Counted from the first letter of the stretch, positions 37,560 to 47,712 are shown. The stretch is DNA of 64,000 nucleotides from Anaerolineales bacterium UBA6055 (GCA_002428985.1 DIYL01000002.1:124001-188000), one strand, 5' to 3'. The notes: a model not told the origin generated them from the letters alone. Numbers and translations: made by a program.

Positions 37560-38384
37560 ATGCTAACTGTCGAGCAAAAACAATCGTTTGATACAGATGG
37601 GTATCTCGTCGTGAGTTCTCTATTTAGCGACGATGAAATTGAATTCTACAAATCGCACTACGAAGCCATGCGTATTTCCCAAAACACCTACTTAGAGACA
37701 ATGGGTGATGATGCAATCAATAGTGACGATGACCCACTCGTCAAATATCCACGTATTATGCAACCGCATCGGCAAGACCAAGCGAGCTTGGATTGGTTAA
37801 TTGACCAGCGATTAAATACAGTCATGACAGCTTTACTTGGCATAGAGCCATTCGCTGTCCAAACGATGTTCTACTTTAAACCACCCGGCGCACGCGGGCA
37901 AGCCTTACATCAAGATCAGTATTATCTGCGGGTTCAGCCCGGCACATGTATTGCTGCGTGGATGGCAGTTGACGATTGCGACGAAGATAACGGATGCTTA
38001 CGGGTTGTACCGGGTAGCCAAGATTGGCCCCTCCTCTGTATGACCGATGCTGATACCACTGAAAGTTTCACTGATGTAATGGTCGAAGTACCAGATGAAG
38101 AAACCATCATCCCCGTCACTATGAAGGCCGGAGATGTCCTCTTCTTCAACGGGCAATTGGTACACGGCAGTTTGCCTAACACAACATCGGATCGCTTACG
38201 ACGCGCGCTAATTGGTCACTATCTCGTTGGTGAAGCAGAAAAAGTCCATAAATATTATCACCCCGTACTTAAAATGGACGGCACACAAATCGAACTGGGT
38301 GAATCCGAAAAAGGTGGCACTTGTGGTGTGTGGGTGTCGGTGGATGGTCAACCACAACTCCAAATGGAACCCGAAGAGATTTAA
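37560..38384 (+). CDS. Phytanoyl-CoA dioxygenase (PhyH) family protein
   Basis: 274 residues from the ATG at 37560, which has AGAGGGA 7 bases upstream; the frame extends to 37536. It is a 2-oxoglutarate/Fe(II)-type oxygenase: the H-x-D metal pair is in ALHQDQYYLRV, and the distal His plus 2-oxoglutarate-binding Arg are in VHGSLPNTTSDRLRRAL. FDTDGYLVV is the usual N-terminal signature. The substrate is unknown; family members hydroxylate lipids or small metabolites. All catalytic residues are seen. Confidence 0.9.
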   Translation: MLTVEQKQSFDTDGYLVVSSLFSDDEIEFYKSHYEAMRISQNTYLETMGDDAINSDDDPLVKYPRIMQPHRQDQASLDWLIDQRLNTVMTALLGIEPFAVQTMFYFKPPGARGQALHQDQYYLRVQPGTCIAAWMAVDDCDEDNGCLRVVPGSQDWPLLCMTDADTTESFTDVMVEVPDEETIIPVTMKAGDVLFFNGQLVHGSLPNTTSDRLRRALIGHYLVGEAEKVHKYYHPVLKMDGTQIELGESEKGGTCGVWVSVDGQPQLQMEPEEI

Positions 38385-38392
38385 TATTTTCA

Positions 38393-39310
38393 ATGAGTCA
38401 CGATGTTTACTACACAATAATTGGTGTTTTTGAATCAATAATTGAAGCTAAAAAAGTCGCCATTGAGCTAAAACAACTCGTTAATGATATAGCAGATTGG
38501 TATCGAAAACATCCTACCCACATTAATGATTCAAGTGTTATTGAGCTTACACCGCCTGAAAAAGCACTCGCAAAATCACTCAAAATTGAATGGCACGATC
38601 CAATTGATTGGATAGAGTTCTTCATCCGGCAATTTGGAGATAACTATGGCAAACCTGAAGATTACATCTGTTATATGGATAATTGTGTTTTTGTTTACAC
38701 ACCGGATACATATTCAAACCAGATTGGCGAACAATTCAAACTGTATTTTGAAGCATTGAACGGCAAAGTATATCGTGAAATATATTCAGATTATCCCATT
38801 ACAGAAAATATAAATTTTGCGAATCTTGATGTAGACATTATATGTAAAGTACCAAATCAATCCGTTGCTGACATGCTCAGTAAGCAATTCAACATCAAAA
38901 CACTAGGACATATCTATCAAACCTTCAAAGGAGCATCCAATCTCACACTGCAAATGCCGTGTGTAACACATCATCGAGATTACAATAAGATTGAAGCTAT
39001 CATTCCGCCCAAAGATTACCTCAAAGCTGAAAAAATCTACCTAAATGAAGAAATTCAATGGCAACAAATTGACAAAGGGCGTGTCAACGAGGATAAGTTT
39101 TTTATATATGATGATGCCACTCGTTTATCTCTTTGGTTTATGAGACGTGATACAAGTTTCGAAACTGAAAGCATCACATATGAGAATGACATAATTGAGT
39201 TTCATGCAATCAATTCATCCTCGATTGCTCCAACTCTTATTGCACTTATTAATTGGTTACGCTCACTTGGATGTACGGTATCATATACATTCAATCAAGA
39301 AGAAGGCTAG
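38393..39310 (+). CDS. Hypothetical protein, unknown family
   Basis: 305 residues from the ATG at 38393, 8 bp after the PhyH stop; an in-frame upstream start would overlap PhyH by 64 bp. It is soluble, with no signal peptide or spans. It is rich in Tyr, Asp, Asn and Ile, and its codon use is more A/T-rich than its neighbours, which may hint at transfer. Alternating strands and helices and IKTLGHIYQTFKGASNLTL are visible, but I recognise no domain. No Shine-Dalgarno site is clear. It may be expressed from the PhyH mRNA. Confidence 0.6.
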   Translation: MSHDVYYTIIGVFESIIEAKKVAIELKQLVNDIADWYRKHPTHINDSSVIELTPPEKALAKSLKIEWHDPIDWIEFFIRQFGDNYGKPEDYICYMDNCVFVYTPDTYSNQIGEQFKLYFEALNGKVYREIYSDYPITENINFANLDVDIICKVPNQSVADMLSKQFNIKTLGHIYQTFKGASNLTLQMPCVTHHRDYNKIEAIIPPKDYLKAEKIYLNEEIQWQQIDKGRVNEDKFFIYDDATRLSLWFMRRDTSFETESITYENDIIEFHAINSSSIAPTLIALINWLRSLGCTVSYTFNQEEG

Positions 39311-39330
39311 CCGCTAATCACTAGCGGCTA
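39308..39330. terminator. Bidirectional terminator-like hairpin
   Basis: TAGCCGCT (39308-39315) and AGCGGCTA (39323-39330) form a perfect 8-bp stem with a 7-base loop between convergent genes. Tails are only weakly T-rich. Confidence 0.5.
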
Positions 39331-39339
39331 ATAGCTCGT

Positions 39340-40986
39340 TTAGGCTTCGCCAATATTCTCTAGATACTCGGTGTACCCACCCAGATACCCTGTTACATCC
39401 CCATCGCGGATTTCAATAACACGGTCTACCGTCTGATCCAGAAAATAGCGATCATGCGAGATTATCAGCACCGTGCCTTCAAATTCGTCGAGTGCCTCTT
39501 CCAGCACCTCAACTGACTGAATATCGAGGTTATTCGTCGGCTCATCCAACAGGAGCAAATTCGGCTGACTCAGCATCACCAGTGCCAGTTGCAAGCGACT
39601 CCGCTCCCCACCCGAAAATGTACGGATTGGCTGGCGCACCTGCTCGTATTTAAACGCCATTCGTAGCAAAAAGGTCACCGCCACCGATTCACTACTATTC
39701 TGAATATTGCGGATCATATCGAGCGGGGTTTTATCCAACCACTTGGCTAACGTCTGATGCTCTTGCGAATAGTAGCCGATGCGAATACTCGGGCCAACAT
39801 AAATGCGCCCATCCGTCGGCTCATATTCACCGAGGATTAGCTTGAACAACACCGATTTTCCTGCCCCATTCGGGCCAATCAAGCCAACGCGTTCCCCATG
39901 ACGCAACAGCAAATTCGCATCAAAAAAGATGGGCTCATCATCAAACGCCATCGACACATCATTGAGTTCAAGCACCTTCTTACTCCCACGCCAACCCTCG
40001 ACTTTAAAATCCATCAACTTAGCATCACTCACCCGCTCGATAATCTCGCCACGCTCTTCCATCTTCTCCAACATGCGACGGCGTTGACGGGCAGCCAACA
40101 TATGCTTCCGGCTAAGGACTTGTTTCGCCCAACGTTCAAAGCGTTCGATCATCTCCTCAATTCGGGCAATTTCCTTCTGTTGCGTGACATAGAGTTGCTG
40201 TTGGCGTAATCGGCGTATTTCGCGCTCATTGGTGTAATACGAATAATTCCCGTGATACACCGTGATTTTGCCCTCAGCCAGCTCGACGGTTTGGGTCGAG
40301 ACTTCATCCAATAGATAACGATCATGCGAGATCAACACCACACTGCCACGATAGTTAAGGATGAAGCGTTCAAGATGGCGCTTACCTTCCATATCCAGAT
40401 GATTGTCAGGCTCATCCAATAGCAGAATATCAGGGGTCGATACCGCCAACCCTACTAGAGCAACCATTTTTTTCTGTCCACCAGATAGCGCATTTGTCGA
40501 TAGATCAAACTGTTCCGGTGTAAACCCGAGCATATGCAGTAATTCTTTCACATGGCTCGCATGACGATTCCCATTCATCCGTTCATAATGCGCCAGTTGC
40601 GTTTCATGCGATTCAAGAACTTGTGCTAGCTTATCTTCATCACCATAAACATCAGGGTCAGCTAATTGCACTTCAATCTTATCAAGCTCCGCTTCAACTT
40701 CAGACAGTTCCTTAGGCTTAATCATCGCGACATCAAGTAGAGTTTTGCCTTCTGATAGGTCAATATCTTGAGGTAGATACCCAACCCGAATATTTGGCTG
40801 AATTGTGATATTGCCTTTATCTGTCTCAATGTCACCGAGGATGACCTTAAATAGCGTCGACTTACCCGCACCATTCGGACCAACTAATCCGACTCGGTCA
40901 CGATCACCAATCACCCATGATAGGTCGCGATATAATTCGCGTCCGGAAAAGTTTACAGTGATATTGTTGATGTGTAATATGTGCAT
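39340..40986 (-). CDS. ABC-F family ATP-binding protein
   Basis: 548 residues with two nucleotide-binding domains and no membrane spans, the ABC-F architecture. Walker A motifs are GPNGAGKSTLF near 36-46 and GPNGAGKSVLF. Signature motifs are LSGGQKKMVAL and FSGGERSRLQL, and Walker B LLLLDEPTNNLD. The linker between domains holds a long charged helix pair (QQKEIARIEEMIERFERWAK). ABC-F proteins act on ribosomes in translation control or antibiotic resistance; which one applies here cannot be told. The ATG is preceded by AAAGGA, which is part of a predicted hairpin (40990-41017). Confidence 0.95.
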   Translation of the reverse strand: MHILHINNITVNFSGRELYRDLSWVIGDRDRVGLVGPNGAGKSTLFKVILGDIETDKGNITIQPNIRVGYLPQDIDLSEGKTLLDVAMIKPKELSEVEAELDKIEVQLADPDVYGDEDKLAQVLESHETQLAHYERMNGNRHASHVKELLHMLGFTPEQFDLSTNALSGGQKKMVALVGLAVSTPDILLLDEPDNHLDMEGKRHLERFILNYRGSVVLISHDRYLLDEVSTQTVELAEGKITVYHGNYSYYTNEREIRRLRQQQLYVTQQKEIARIEEMIERFERWAKQVLSRKHMLAARQRRRMLEKMEERGEIIERVSDAKLMDFKVEGWRGSKKVLELNDVSMAFDDEPIFFDANLLLRHGERVGLIGPNGAGKSVLFKLILGEYEPTDGRIYVGPSIRIGYYSQEHQTLAKWLDKTPLDMIRNIQNSSESVAVTFLLRMAFKYEQVRQPIRTFSGGERSRLQLALVMLSQPNLLLLDEPTNNLDIQSVEVLEEALDEFEGTVLIISHDRYFLDQTVDRVIEIRDGDVTGYLGGYTEYLENIGEA

Positions 40987-40989
40987 AAC

Positions 40990-41017
40990 GTGTGTCCTTT
41001 CGTCTAGGGACGCACAC
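40990..41017 (-). promoter_or_regulatory. Hairpin covering the ABC-F ribosome-binding site
   Basis: On the minus strand GTGTG(CG)TCC can pair with GGACACAC (8 bp with a 2-base bulge, loop CTAGACGAAA). The GGA of the Shine-Dalgarno sequence AAAGGA lies inside the stem, 8 bases before the ATG. Two further hairpins lie upstream (CGGGC-GCCCG at 41050-41065; GCGCGA-TCGCGC at 41109-41125). Confidence 0.45.
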
Positions 41018-41179
41018 TACCAACAAGCATATCACAACACCAAATATCACGGGCAGGTGCGCCCGTTTATTAGTTATTGATTTACATTTCTATTTTTAGA
41101 AAATGGGCGCGCGATTATGTCGCGCTAACGCCAGATGAGCGAAGTTCAAAACTTAGGGTGAAGTATGTGCTGAAGTAAA

Positions 41180-41710
41180 TCATAGTTTGGAGTATACCAG
41201 ATGGTAGATACGCTTGTCTACCACTTCAGATAATCCCAATAGATTGCTTAAATCACGACGATGATGACGATCATGCTGAATTTGCCAGATGGCTAACGTA
41301 TGTGTTGTGATTCGGTCGCCCCAATGCGCTGTAAATTCATCATGTAGTCGAGACGATCCGACTTTTGAAATGAGCTCTTTAAGTTGATCATGAGCTTCAA
41401 TAAATTCGGTAATCACCTCTTGAGGATTCTTCATATAACGTTGACGGCGAATCCAAGCGTTACGACGATGAACATCAGCCCGATTACGAACTACCAAATG
41501 ATCGGTAAGCACATATAACTTATCAGCTAAAAATGCGTGAATGAGGTTAGACGCCTGTTCATCAGACCATGTTAGGTGTGTGATAACATCATGCACGCGC
41601 CATCCCGAATTCATATAGACTAAATCATCTAACTCCAGTTGTTGGACAATATCTAATGTTGCCCGACGGGTATCATCCAATGCTGAAATAAGATCATTTG
41701 CCGTAATCAT
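41180..41710 (-). CDS. DinB/ClbS-like protein
   Basis: 176 residues from the ATG at 41710, which has AGGGAGA 5 bases upstream; a longer frame starts at 41740. Four-helix pattern of the DinB superfamily, ClbS/DfsB-type: WRVHDVITHLTWSDEQASNL carries the first His, and the late IQHDRHHRRDLSNLLG the other metal-type histidines. ClbS members bind or hydrolyse DNA-damaging or other small electrophilic compounds. The role here is not determined. No partner gene is nearby. Confidence 0.8.
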   Translation of the reverse strand: MITANDLISALDDTRRATLDIVQQLELDDLVYMNSGWRVHDVITHLTWSDEQASNLIHAFLADKLYVLTDHLVVRNRADVHRRNAWIRRQRYMKNPQEVITEFIEAHDQLKELISKVGSSRLHDEFTAHWGDRITTHTLAIWQIQHDRHHRRDLSNLLGLSEVVDKRIYHLVYSKL

Positions 41711-41836
41711 TTTTATCTCCCTAAAATTTGGTTTTCCCAATTATGCGGGTAATTTCTTAAATTTTAGAGTTTTACGTAACGTCAAAGTCAAGGGGGAAGG
41801 TTAAGTAAATGAGTATACTGTGAGATTTTGTAATTT

Positions 41837-41864
41837 TACCCCCCTATTTTTTGGGGGTATTTTT
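41837..41864 (+). promoter_or_regulatory. Terminator-like hairpin ahead of the P-type ATPase gene
   Basis: TACCCCC (41837-41843) pairs with GGGGGTA (41853-41859) over a 9-base loop and is followed by TTTTT. It has terminator form on the plus strand, but no plus-strand gene lies upstream of it; it is 128 bases ahead of the ATPase start. It could be an attenuator in the ATPase leader or simply an insulator between divergent genes. Confidence 0.55.
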
Positions 41865-41991
41865 CATTGGATTTCTATTATTTTTATGATGCATGTCTTT
41901 TAAAATACAAGCATATCTATGGACCTAGAACACTACGTGCGCCTTAAAATGCACGATGATGTATGTATCTATGTAATGTAAGGAGAATTTA

Positions 41992-44790
41992 ATGTCCACA
42001 CAGCCCCTCGGTATACGAGAGGTCAACACTATACATCGTGATGAGGTAAATACACCAACTATGCTTACACCATCAAGAGAATGGTATAGACAAAGCCCCG
42101 AACAGATTAAAGAAACGCTACAAGTCGGGGTTGAAGAGGGTTTAGATGATACAACCGTAGCGGAACGCCTCGAGCAATATGGACCCAACCAGCTAACAGA
42201 GAAAAAGGCAAAGTCGATCTTCAAAATGCTCTATGAGCAGTTGGTCGAACCATTGGTTGTGATCTTGCTGATGGCCGCAGGGATTAGCGCGCTACTTGGT
42301 AAAGCTGAAGAATTTATTGCGATTATGGCAATCGTTGTACTCAATGCGGTACTCGGCATCGTACAAGAACGACGCGCAGAAGAAGCCATCGCAGCCCTCA
42401 AAAAGATGAGTCAACCTAATGTTCGTGTTAAACGCAATGGACAAAACACAACTGTACCAGCAACGGAACTCGTTCCTGGTGATGTCTTGTTACTCGAAGC
42501 TGGCAATATCATCCCTGCTGATGCTCGCGTCATGTCCGCAGTCAATTTGCGTGTCCAAGAGGCATCCCTGACAGGTGAAAGTTATCCTGTTGATAAATCC
42601 GAACGTACATTAAATGATGACAACTTACCATTAGGTGATCGTGTCAACATGCTTTACAGTGGGACATCCGTTGCATATGGGCGGGGCACAGCTATTGTCA
42701 CCAGCACTGGCATGAACACAGAATTAGGTCGCATTGCAGATTTGATTCAAAATGTTGATGGAGGAAAATCTCCACTTCAAAAACGGATGACCGAGCTCGG
42801 TAGAATCTTGTTTGGTGCGGCATTTGTCGTGATGGCGTTAGCATTCCTTGTTGGTTTTATCGCAGGTCAACCACTAAGTGAAATATTACTTGCCAGTGTA
42901 GCAATTGCAGTTGCAGTTGTACCCGAAGGTTTACCTGCTGTCGTGACCATATCCCTCGCTTTAGGCGCACAACGAATGCTCAAACGCCGTTCATTAATTC
43001 GTAAACTGCCAGCAGTCGAGACACTCGGTTCTGTTACTGTGATTGCTAGCGATAAAACTGGAACACTCACTGAAAATCGTATGACAGTTACAGTGATTGA
43101 TGTCGCAGGTAAAACACTAGATACAACCGTCGCGATGCAAAATAGTGAAATCCATGAAGAATTGCCACAAGATTCAGCATTAGCCTTGTTATTGCTTGGA
43201 TCAGCATTGGCAAATGACAGTTATCTGCAAGTCAATAATGACGGTAAATTAGAAATCATTGGTGACCCGACCGAAGGCGCAATGATGCTAGCCGCAGATC
43301 ATTATGGTATCGATAAAGAAGGAATCCAAAACCAATACCCACGCGTCGCAGAAGTACCATTTTCATCTGAGCGTAAACGCATGACCACCATCCACAATGT
43401 GAAAGATGGTGAGCTGGATGTACTCAACAACTATGAAAATACACATGTCGCCTTCACAAAAGGTGCACCAGACCGCCTCCTTGATATGTCTAGTGCGGTA
43501 TATACAGATGGTAAAATCGTCCCCTTAGACAACGACTACATGTCACGAATTGAGATTAGCAATAATACGCTAGCATCACGCGGATTACGTATACTTGGTG
43601 TTGCATTTAAACCAATAGATTCAAACACTGAAATCAATAATCCGGAAGCACTTGAACAAGACATGATATTTGTGGGTCTCGTCGGTATGATTGATCCGCC
43701 ACGTGCCGAAGTTAAAGATGCCGTTGGCACCTCTAAAGTTGCTGGCATTCGCCCAATTATGATTACAGGCGATCATCCGATGACAGCTTTAGCAATTGCA
43801 CAACAAATTGGCATTGCTGAGGATAACGCCGAAGTTATCACAGGGCGACAACTCGCAGAAATGACTGATGAAGAATTACGTCGCCGTGTTAGTGATGTCT
43901 CTGTTTATGCTCGTGTATCGCCAGAGCACAAACTTCGTATCGTTCAATCACTAAGAGAAAATGGTCAAATTGTGGCGATGACAGGTGATGGTGTTAATGA
44001 TGCCCCCGCCCTCAAGCAAGCAGACATCGGGGTGGCTATGGGTATCACAGGCACAGATGTCAGTAAAGAAGCATCTGATATGGTCATTACCGATGACAAC
44101 TTTGCGACGATTGTTTATGCAACCGAAGAAGGGCGCGCGATTTATGACAATGTCCGTCGTTTCATCAAGTATCTGCTTGCAAGTAACACAGGTGAATTGT
44201 TTGTGCTCTTAGCCACTCAATTGGTCGCAGGCATGACATTGCCACTCACAACTCTACAAATCTTGTGGATGAACCTGATTACCGATGGTATTCCGGCACT
44301 AGCACTCGGTGTGGAAAATGGTGAAAAGAATGCCATGACCCGTGCACCCTACGATCCAAACGAGAGTATCCTTGGGCAGGGGCTTGGTCGTCACATTCTC
44401 TTGATTGGCGGTACGTTAGGTGTAACTGCTCTAGGCTTGGGTGTCTGGGCATTCCAAAGTGGTCTTGAAGCTGCAAATGGTATGCCAGCATGGAATACAA
44501 TGGTCTTCATGGTGCTGACACTCGCTCAGATGGGACATGCCCTTGGGTTACGTAGTCATGCCGAAAGCATCTTCAGTATGAACTTCTTCAGCAACAAGCT
44601 ACTGTTAGGGGCAATTATCAGTACATTTGCGTTGCAGTTGATGGCAGTGTACCTACCATTCTTCAATAACTTGTTTGGCACCAACCCGCTGACATTATCC
44701 CAGTTATTTATCTGTTTCGTCTTGAGTACAGTTGTATTCTGGGTCGTTGAGCTAGAGAAATTGCTAATGCGCCGTGGCGTATTCAAGTAG
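41992..44790 (+). CDS. Cation-transporting P-type ATPase, Ca2+ (type IIA/PMR1-like)
   Basis: 932 residues with an N-terminal actuator domain, about ten spans, and P and N domains. Motifs are TGES (about 194-197), PEGLP (311, span M4), phosphorylation DKTGTLT (Asp354), TGDGVNDAP (about 664) and [13 protein letters not shown] in M6. PEGL together with the N-L-x-T-D in M6 marks the Ca2+ (or Ca2+/Mn2+) pumps. It hydrolyses ATP to pump the ion out of the cytoplasm. GTAAGGAGA precedes the ATG. A terminator-like hairpin lies in the leader and a real terminator follows the gene. Confidence 0.96.
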   Translation: MSTQPLGIREVNTIHRDEVNTPTMLTPSREWYRQSPEQIKETLQVGVEEGLDDTTVAERLEQYGPNQLTEKKAKSIFKMLYEQLVEPLVVILLMAAGISALLGKAEEFIAIMAIVVLNAVLGIVQERRAEEAIAALKKMSQPNVRVKRNGQNTTVPATELVPGDVLLLEAGNIIPADARVMSAVNLRVQEASLTGESYPVDKSERTLNDDNLPLGDRVNMLYSGTSVAYGRGTAIVTSTGMNTELGRIADLIQNVDGGKSPLQKRMTELGRILFGAAFVVMALAFLVGFIAGQPLSEILLASVAIAVAVVPEGLPAVVTISLALGAQRMLKRRSLIRKLPAVETLGSVTVIASDKTGTLTENRMTVTVIDVAGKTLDTTVAMQNSEIHEELPQDSALALLLLGSALANDSYLQVNNDGKLEIIGDPTEGAMMLAADHYGIDKEGIQNQYPRVAEVPFSSERKRMTTIHNVKDGELDVLNNYENTHVAFTKGAPDRLLDMSSAVYTDGKIVPLDNDYMSRIEISNNTLASRGLRILGVAFKPIDSNTEINNPEALEQDMIFVGLVGMIDPPRAEVKDAVGTSKVAGIRPIMITGDHPMTALAIAQQIGIAEDNAEVITGRQLAEMTDEELRRRVSDVSVYARVSPEHKLRIVQSLRENGQIVAMTGDGVNDAPALKQADIGVAMGITGTDVSKEASDMVITDDNFATIVYATEEGRAIYDNVRRFIKYLLASNTGELFVLLATQLVAGMTLPLTTLQILWMNLITDGIPALALGVENGEKNAMTRAPYDPNESILGQGLGRHILLIGGTLGVTALGLGVWAFQSGLEAANGMPAWNTMVFMVLTLAQMGHALGLRSHAESIFSMNFFSNKLLLGAIISTFALQLMAVYLPFFNNLFGTNPLTLSQLFICFVLSTVVFWVVELEKLLMRRGVFK

Positions 44791-44818
44791 TAATATCTAG
44801 CATTCAAATAAATACTAT

Positions 44819-44860
44819 AAACGCAGATGGAGTAATTAATTTATCTGCGTTTTGTATTTT
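44819..44860 (+). terminator. Rho-independent terminator of the P-type ATPase gene
   Basis: AAACGCAGAT (44819-44828) and ATCTGCGTTT (44843-44852), 10-bp stem, 14-base loop, followed by a T-rich tail. Confidence 0.8.
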
Positions 44861-44885
44861 CTTCAAATACACCATAAGTATACTG

Positions 44886-45296
44886 CTATTCTTCAGGTAA
44901 CATTGAGTCATGCAACCAATCAATCGCTTCATCATACTCCTCAGCATTAAAAAGCTTTGCTTCCCCTGACGATCGCCGAAAAAGTTGTATAAGCAAATTT
45001 ATTACAGTTAATATAAATATGCTCTTAGATAATATAATAGCCGTTCGCGCATTGGGTAAATCAAAATGGGCATTTTGCCATTTTTCTGCTTTCTGCATGG
45101 TATACATAACGGGTAATTCATTCACATTAGAAGCATCAAAGATATATTGTAGATTTTCGACGCCACCTTCCTCGCGAATAATATACTCAATGACATCAAA
45201 TGTTTCATCTATAGCCATCCTTGTACCTGTCTTAAGTATCACAATATGAATATTGTCTTCAATATGATAAGTAACATTTTTCAACATTTTATCCAT
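44886..45296 (-). CDS. Small STAS/SpoIIAA-like protein (second copy)
   Basis: 136 residues, soluble, alternating strands and helices (YHIEDNIHIVILKTGTR...YIFDASNVNELP...RTAIILSKSIFILTVINLL). It resembles the proteins at 10662-11033 and 45477-45884 in size and order of elements rather than by strong identity. It is divergent from the third copy, with 180 bp between them. The ATG at codon 1 or 4 is possible. The function is unknown; small STAS-like proteins often act in signalling or as partners of other regulators. Confidence 0.65.
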   Translation of the reverse strand: MDKMLKNVTYHIEDNIHIVILKTGTRMAIDETFDVIEYIIREEGGVENLQYIFDASNVNELPVMYTMQKAEKWQNAHFDLPNARTAIILSKSIFILTVINLLIQLFRRSSGEAKLFNAEEYDEAIDWLHDSMLPEE

Positions 45297-45476
45297 GTTA
45301 TTTTAACTCGTTTCACTAGATTCATAGATTACTAGAATTACACACTAACAGTAGTATATGCGCTTCCCTATCAAGCAAATTAAAATAACACTACATATAA
45401 ATCTTTATACTTTATCTGCAAAACTAAATTTATAATATACACAATTTAATGAATTATGCAGTTTTTGGAGTTATAA

Positions 45477-45884
45477 ATGCCAGTTAATATTACATGGTTA
45501 AATGATGAAAATAGAGTCCTCTATTTTGATTATATTGGCTTATGGACATGGGAAGAGTCCTACGCAGCGATTCGAAAAAGCAATGAAATGATGAATGAAG
45601 TCAACCATCCAGTCGGATCAATCGTTGATTTCACAAATACTCAAAATTTCCCAGATGGTTTAGCTGATGCAATGAAAGTTATCGCAGAATTACGTGGTGG
45701 GCATCCTAATGATACAGGTGAGACTGTCTATGTGAATGCAGAAGTATTGACAAAAGCGATGTTTGATGTAATCAGAGCAACAGACCCAGAAGTCGCCAAG
45801 GTGATTAAGTTTACTCATTCAAAAACTGTTGAAGAATCAGAAAACTTGATCCTACAAGTTCTCGATCGACAATTACATCCATAA
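45477..45884 (+). CDS. Small STAS/SpoIIAA-like protein (third copy)
   Basis: 135 residues. It begins with a beta strand (VNITWLNDENRVLYFDYIG), then TWEESYAAIRKSNEMMNE and GSIVDFTNTQNFPDG, in the order of a SpoIIAA-type fold. GGAG lies 8 bases before the ATG. It opens a plus-strand run that continues with the M19 gene 103 bp later. Function unknown. Confidence 0.68.
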   Translation: MPVNITWLNDENRVLYFDYIGLWTWEESYAAIRKSNEMMNEVNHPVGSIVDFTNTQNFPDGLADAMKVIAELRGGHPNDTGETVYVNAEVLTKAMFDVIRATDPEVAKVIKFTHSKTVEESENLILQVLDRQLHP

Positions 45885-45987
45885 TCATCAGACACTTTCC
45901 ATCACTATAACAATTTCATATCTATCATCTCCCTGAAACTAGCGATACACTATGTTTATCGTTCAGTATCGGGGAGATTAGACTAGA

Positions 45988-47055
45988 TTGTTCATTGTAG
46001 ATGCGCGCCAAAATATCGCTTATAACGCACACTTCCTCAATCGTGATTACACAAAGTGGGCATGGGAAGCGCGCCGTCGTGAAGTTGGGTTTGATGTACC
46101 CCGAGCGATGACTAGTCTGAGAGATAATCTATTAGGGCGCGTGGGTATCACATTCGCATCGCTAAAAGTCGTCCCAGAAGCCACCCCCAATAAACAGAAA
46201 TGGGAACAAACCACCTATCTAACACAGCGCGAGGCATACAACCAAGCAATGTGGCAGATGGATTATTACAAACGCCTTGATGACGAACATACGACTATTA
46301 AACTCATCCGTTATCAGTCGGACCTTGATGCTGTAATTGCGTCATGGGCAGATGATACTGAATTTGCCGATCATATTCATGGCATTGTTGCGAGTATAGA
46401 AGGCGCAGATCCAATCCTAGAACCTAAGCAATTTGAGGAATGGCTTGAGCATGGCGTACGGGTAGTTGCACCAGCATGGTATCAGACAGAATATGCCGCA
46501 GGTGCAGATTTCGATGGCGAGCTAACATTACTCGGTTACGAACTACTAGATGTACTGGCAAGTTATAATATAATCCTCGATCTTTCGCATTTATCTGAGC
46601 GCGGATACAAACAAGCATTAGAAGCCTATGATGGGGTTGTTATCGCTAGTCATGCTAACCCGCGTTATTTTTATGATGCAGAACGTAGCTTATCCGATGA
46701 TATGATTCACCGATTGGCAGACCGTGATGGTGTCATGGGTATCATGGTGTATAATCGCTACTTAAGGAAAGACTGGCATCCAACAGACCCAAAACGACGC
46801 GTGAGTCTCTCACATGTTGCCGATGCCATTGATTATGTATGTCAGCTAACGGGTACAACCAAACATGTCGGCATCGGTAGTGACATTGACGCAGGTTATG
46901 CTTACCGGGCGTTGCCAGAAGAAGTTGATACATCAACCGATTTGTGGGAACTAAAAGATATTTTACTCAGTCGTGGCTTTTCTTTATCAGATGTAGAAGC
47001 GATCTTAGGGGGCAATATGCTCCGTAAGTTACGTCAGACGTTACCGAACGGATAG
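45988..47055 (+). CDS. M19 membrane-dipeptidase-family protein lacking two metal ligands
   Basis: 355 residues from a TTG start with GGGGAG 11 bases upstream. Family segments are IEGADPI (bridging Glu), LDLSHLSERG and ASHANPR (the two histidines), VGIGSDIDAG and GGNMLR near the C-terminus. The N-terminal metal motif, normally D-x-H-x-D, reads D5-A-R7-Q-N9, so the His and Asp that bind one of the two zincs are Arg and Asn. The protein is therefore predicted to have a changed or lost activity. Neighbours are a 4-span membrane protein and a large membrane protein downstream. The rest of the fold seems intact. Confidence 0.87.
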   Translation: MFIVDARQNIAYNAHFLNRDYTKWAWEARRREVGFDVPRAMTSLRDNLLGRVGITFASLKVVPEATPNKQKWEQTTYLTQREAYNQAMWQMDYYKRLDDEHTTIKLIRYQSDLDAVIASWADDTEFADHIHGIVASIEGADPILEPKQFEEWLEHGVRVVAPAWYQTEYAAGADFDGELTLLGYELLDVLASYNIILDLSHLSERGYKQALEAYDGVVIASHANPRYFYDAERSLSDDMIHRLADRDGVMGIMVYNRYLRKDWHPTDPKRRVSLSHVADAIDYVCQLTGTTKHVGIGSDIDAGYAYRALPEEVDTSTDLWELKDILLSRGFSLSDVEAILGGNMLRKLRQTLPNG

Positions 47056-47070
47056 GAGACCAAAGAATTT

Positions 47071-47610
47071 ATGTGGCGTTTTGCACAAGTTGGTATCGCA
47101 ATCGGTGCACTCGGTGCGATGATCTGTTTCATGGGATTATTCCCAGGTGTAACAGGCGCGCTCCCCACAGTTGGCATCGGCATTGTGCAAGTCGTGATGG
47201 TGCTATTCGGATATGCCTTACTCATTTTCGGAGCGCTCATCTACGTCAAATTCACATTTTTTCTTGGTGTACCATCAACACTTGTTCAACAAATTGCAAT
47301 CCGTTTCGCATTAACAGGTATTTTATTTGCAGCACTTGCAGGACTATCCGATATTCTTGGGTTTGGTTCCCATATACGTGATGATATTAGTGATATATTC
47401 TTTGGACAATGGCAAATGGTCGGCATTCTAGCCAGTTTTGCCCTATCATCAGCAGGTGTTCTCCTCTATGTATTATCTGGCGCACATGTCGCCACCAACG
47501 CCCCCGCCGAAGCACTTAGTGATAATGTTCCCACACCAGAAGATCTTGAAGCAGCCATGGCTGAAACTATCCCAACTCGACCAAAACAGCTAACTAAAGA
47601 ACAATCCTGA
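47071..47610 (+). CDS. Four-span membrane protein, unknown
   Basis: 179 residues with four hydrophobic spans (about 7-27, 33-60, 72-95 and 115-138) and a cytoplasmic-looking polar C-terminus (about 145-179). It is 15 bp after the M19 gene, with GGAG 12 bases ahead of the ATG, so the two are co-transcribed. I recognise no family. Confidence 0.7.
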   Translation: MWRFAQVGIAIGALGAMICFMGLFPGVTGALPTVGIGIVQVVMVLFGYALLIFGALIYVKFTFFLGVPSTLVQQIAIRFALTGILFAALAGLSDILGFGSHIRDDISDIFFGQWQMVGILASFALSSAGVLLYVLSGAHVATNAPAEALSDNVPTPEDLEAAMAETIPTRPKQLTKEQS

Positions 47611-47712
47611 CTCAATTTGACCCCTTAAGGCTATTCATTAGGCGATTTATATGGCATACTCTATACTTTGTATGTAGACATTTGTGTATTGTTAACCAGT
47701 TGAGTTTGAGAC

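Noticed and set aside
41050..41125. Hairpins CGGGC-GCCCG and GCGCGA-TCGCGC as terminators
   Set aside because: No U-run on the strand where a terminator would be needed; kept only as part of the ABC-F leader.
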